A stretch of DNA of 64,000 bases from JBBRHQ01 sp963720735. Lineage in GTDB: Bacteria; Actinomycetota; Thermoleophilia; Solirubrobacterales; 70-9. Below, piece by piece: positions 63,414-64,000 of the stretch. The notes beneath the pieces are model-generated. The model worked only from the letters and a program-made list of their open reading frames with translations, was not told the origin of the DNA and searched no databases. The stretch is taken from contig CAVRGL010000001.1 in assembly GCA_963720735.1 (NCBI GenBank), forward strand, positions 806,001 through 870,000, written 5' to 3'. How positions within the stretch are numbered: position 1 is the first letter of the stretch; each line of letters opens with the position of its first letter. The position numbers and the translations under genes are program-made.

Positions 63414-63584
63414 TTTCAGACGGCCCGACCGAGCCGGTTCCCGGTCAAGCTGGACGCCGCACGCCAGCGCAGCGGTAGCAGCCGGCCCCGACTGCGAAGC
63501 AGTTGGTGCACGAGCATGGCGGGTGGCGATCCAGCGCCGGGCGGGGGCCGGGTCGGCCGTGCCGGACCACCGTGTCGGGCGCTC

Positions 63585-64000
63585 CTATCGATAGACGTCG
63601 ATCCGGTCGCCCAGCCGGAGCCAGTTCATGATCTGGCGCGAGTAGGTCGTCGGCGTGCGCAGGCAGCCGTGGCTGGCCGGGGTAGGACGGGACGCTGGGG
63701 AAGCCGTGCAGCGCGAAGCCGCGGATGAAGTAGACGGAGTTCACCATCCCCTCGGAGTTCGTGCCGGGCGACTTGCGGCGGAAGCGGAAGCGGCCGCGGA
63801 TCGTGGGCGTCGAGGGCTTGCCCGAGCTCGTGGGAACCGTCCGGTACACGCGCCCGCGACCGTCGATCAGCGCGTAGACCTGACGCGAGAGCTTCGCCTC
63901 GACGCGGTTGCGGCCCGTTGCGCCGTAGCGCGGGACGAAGCGCCCGGCCCCGCGCGCCACGCGGAGGTAGACGCTGCGCGACATCGAGAAGTTGCGGGCC
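63585..64000 (-). pseudogene. L,D-transpeptidase (YkuD domain), 5'-partial and frameshifted
   Basis: The gene enters from beyond base 64000 (open frame). It shows KLSRQVYALIDGRGRVYRTV, PTIRGRFRFRRKSPGTNSEG and FIRGFALHGFPSVPSYP, then after a one-base shift near 63676-63683 the catalytic ASHGCLRTPTTYSRQIMNWL and GDRIDVYR with stop at 63585. The HGx..SHGC(L)R set is the YkuD active site that makes 3-3 cross-links in peptidoglycan. The 170 bp between it and pyrE hold no gene. Confidence 0.8.

Overview
The window is GC-rich, densely coded bacterial DNA. Frequent GTG/TTG starts, GTGA/ATGA four-base overlaps and the gene content (stand-alone LigD-type polymerase domain, YWTD-type secreted propellers, DUF1254/DUF1326 proteins, ADP-forming acyl-CoA synthetase fused to GNAT, a CslA/GlxA pair) point to an actinobacterium, most likely a Thermoleophilia/Solirubrobacterales-type soil lineage. 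The lineage is inference; no rRNA or marker gene settles it. At least nine otherwise good genes carry a single-base frameshift, so either decay or indel errors in the assembly must be kept in mind throughout.

Layout. 1-5.7 kb: end of an MFS exporter, a secreted formylglycine-generating-enzyme-like protein, a sulfite-oxidase-like/DUF1326 pair, an aldo-keto reductase and a frameshifted lipoprotein GH6 glucanase. 5.7-9.5 kb: a cellulose-synthase-like glycosyltransferase translationally coupled to a galactose-oxidase-like copper radical oxidase. With the divergent GH6 this matches the content of the Streptomyces cslA-glxA-cslZ surface-glucan locus. 9.5-15.5 kb: SQR-like flavoprotein, YWTD propeller, LigD-type polymerase, UppP, exonuclease III, a hypothetical. 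15.6-19.5 kb: a tightly coupled electron-transfer operon (small anchored protein, ApbE, ferric-reductase-like heme membrane protein, NuoF-like subunit, 3Fe-4S-type ferredoxin). 19.5-35.2 kb: housekeeping and metabolic genes, including a DEAD-box helicase with a structured leader and an apparent AUC start codon. A decayed second copy of that leader and gene start lies at 30.7 kb.

35.2-41.3 kb is an integration scar. It holds a 98-bp perfect direct repeat 5.3 kb apart, tRNA 3'-half relics next to hairpins, a methyltransferase cut off by the repeat, a wrecked PilB/GspE ATPase and a VOC relic, with an intact HD-type/LuxR regulator and a second methyltransferase between them. 41.4-47.9 kb: a serine hydrolase, then a TetR-led operon (TetR, alpha/beta hydrolase, acyltransferase, SRPBCC) divergent from a class I HMG-CoA reductase across a near-perfect palindrome. 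48.0-52.6 kb: PsiE-like protein, a complete but frameshifted IS1182-type element with inverted repeats and a 4-bp duplication, an N-terminally deleted serine recombinase, a truncated lipase and a tRNA-Ser(CGA) fragment cut at the anticodon stem.

53.4-59.6 kb is an arsenic island: ArsJ plus its GAPDH (organoarsenical efflux), a small zinc protein, Acr3, thioredoxin-type ArsC, ArsR and ArsM, then a rhodanese. ArsC and ArsR diverge around a TTGA-N5-TCAA operator candidate. 59.9-64 kb: tRNA-Arg(CCT), two coupled unknown genes, a tandemly duplicated small-lipoprotein unit, a frameshifted pyrE and a frameshifted L,D-transpeptidase that runs off the window.
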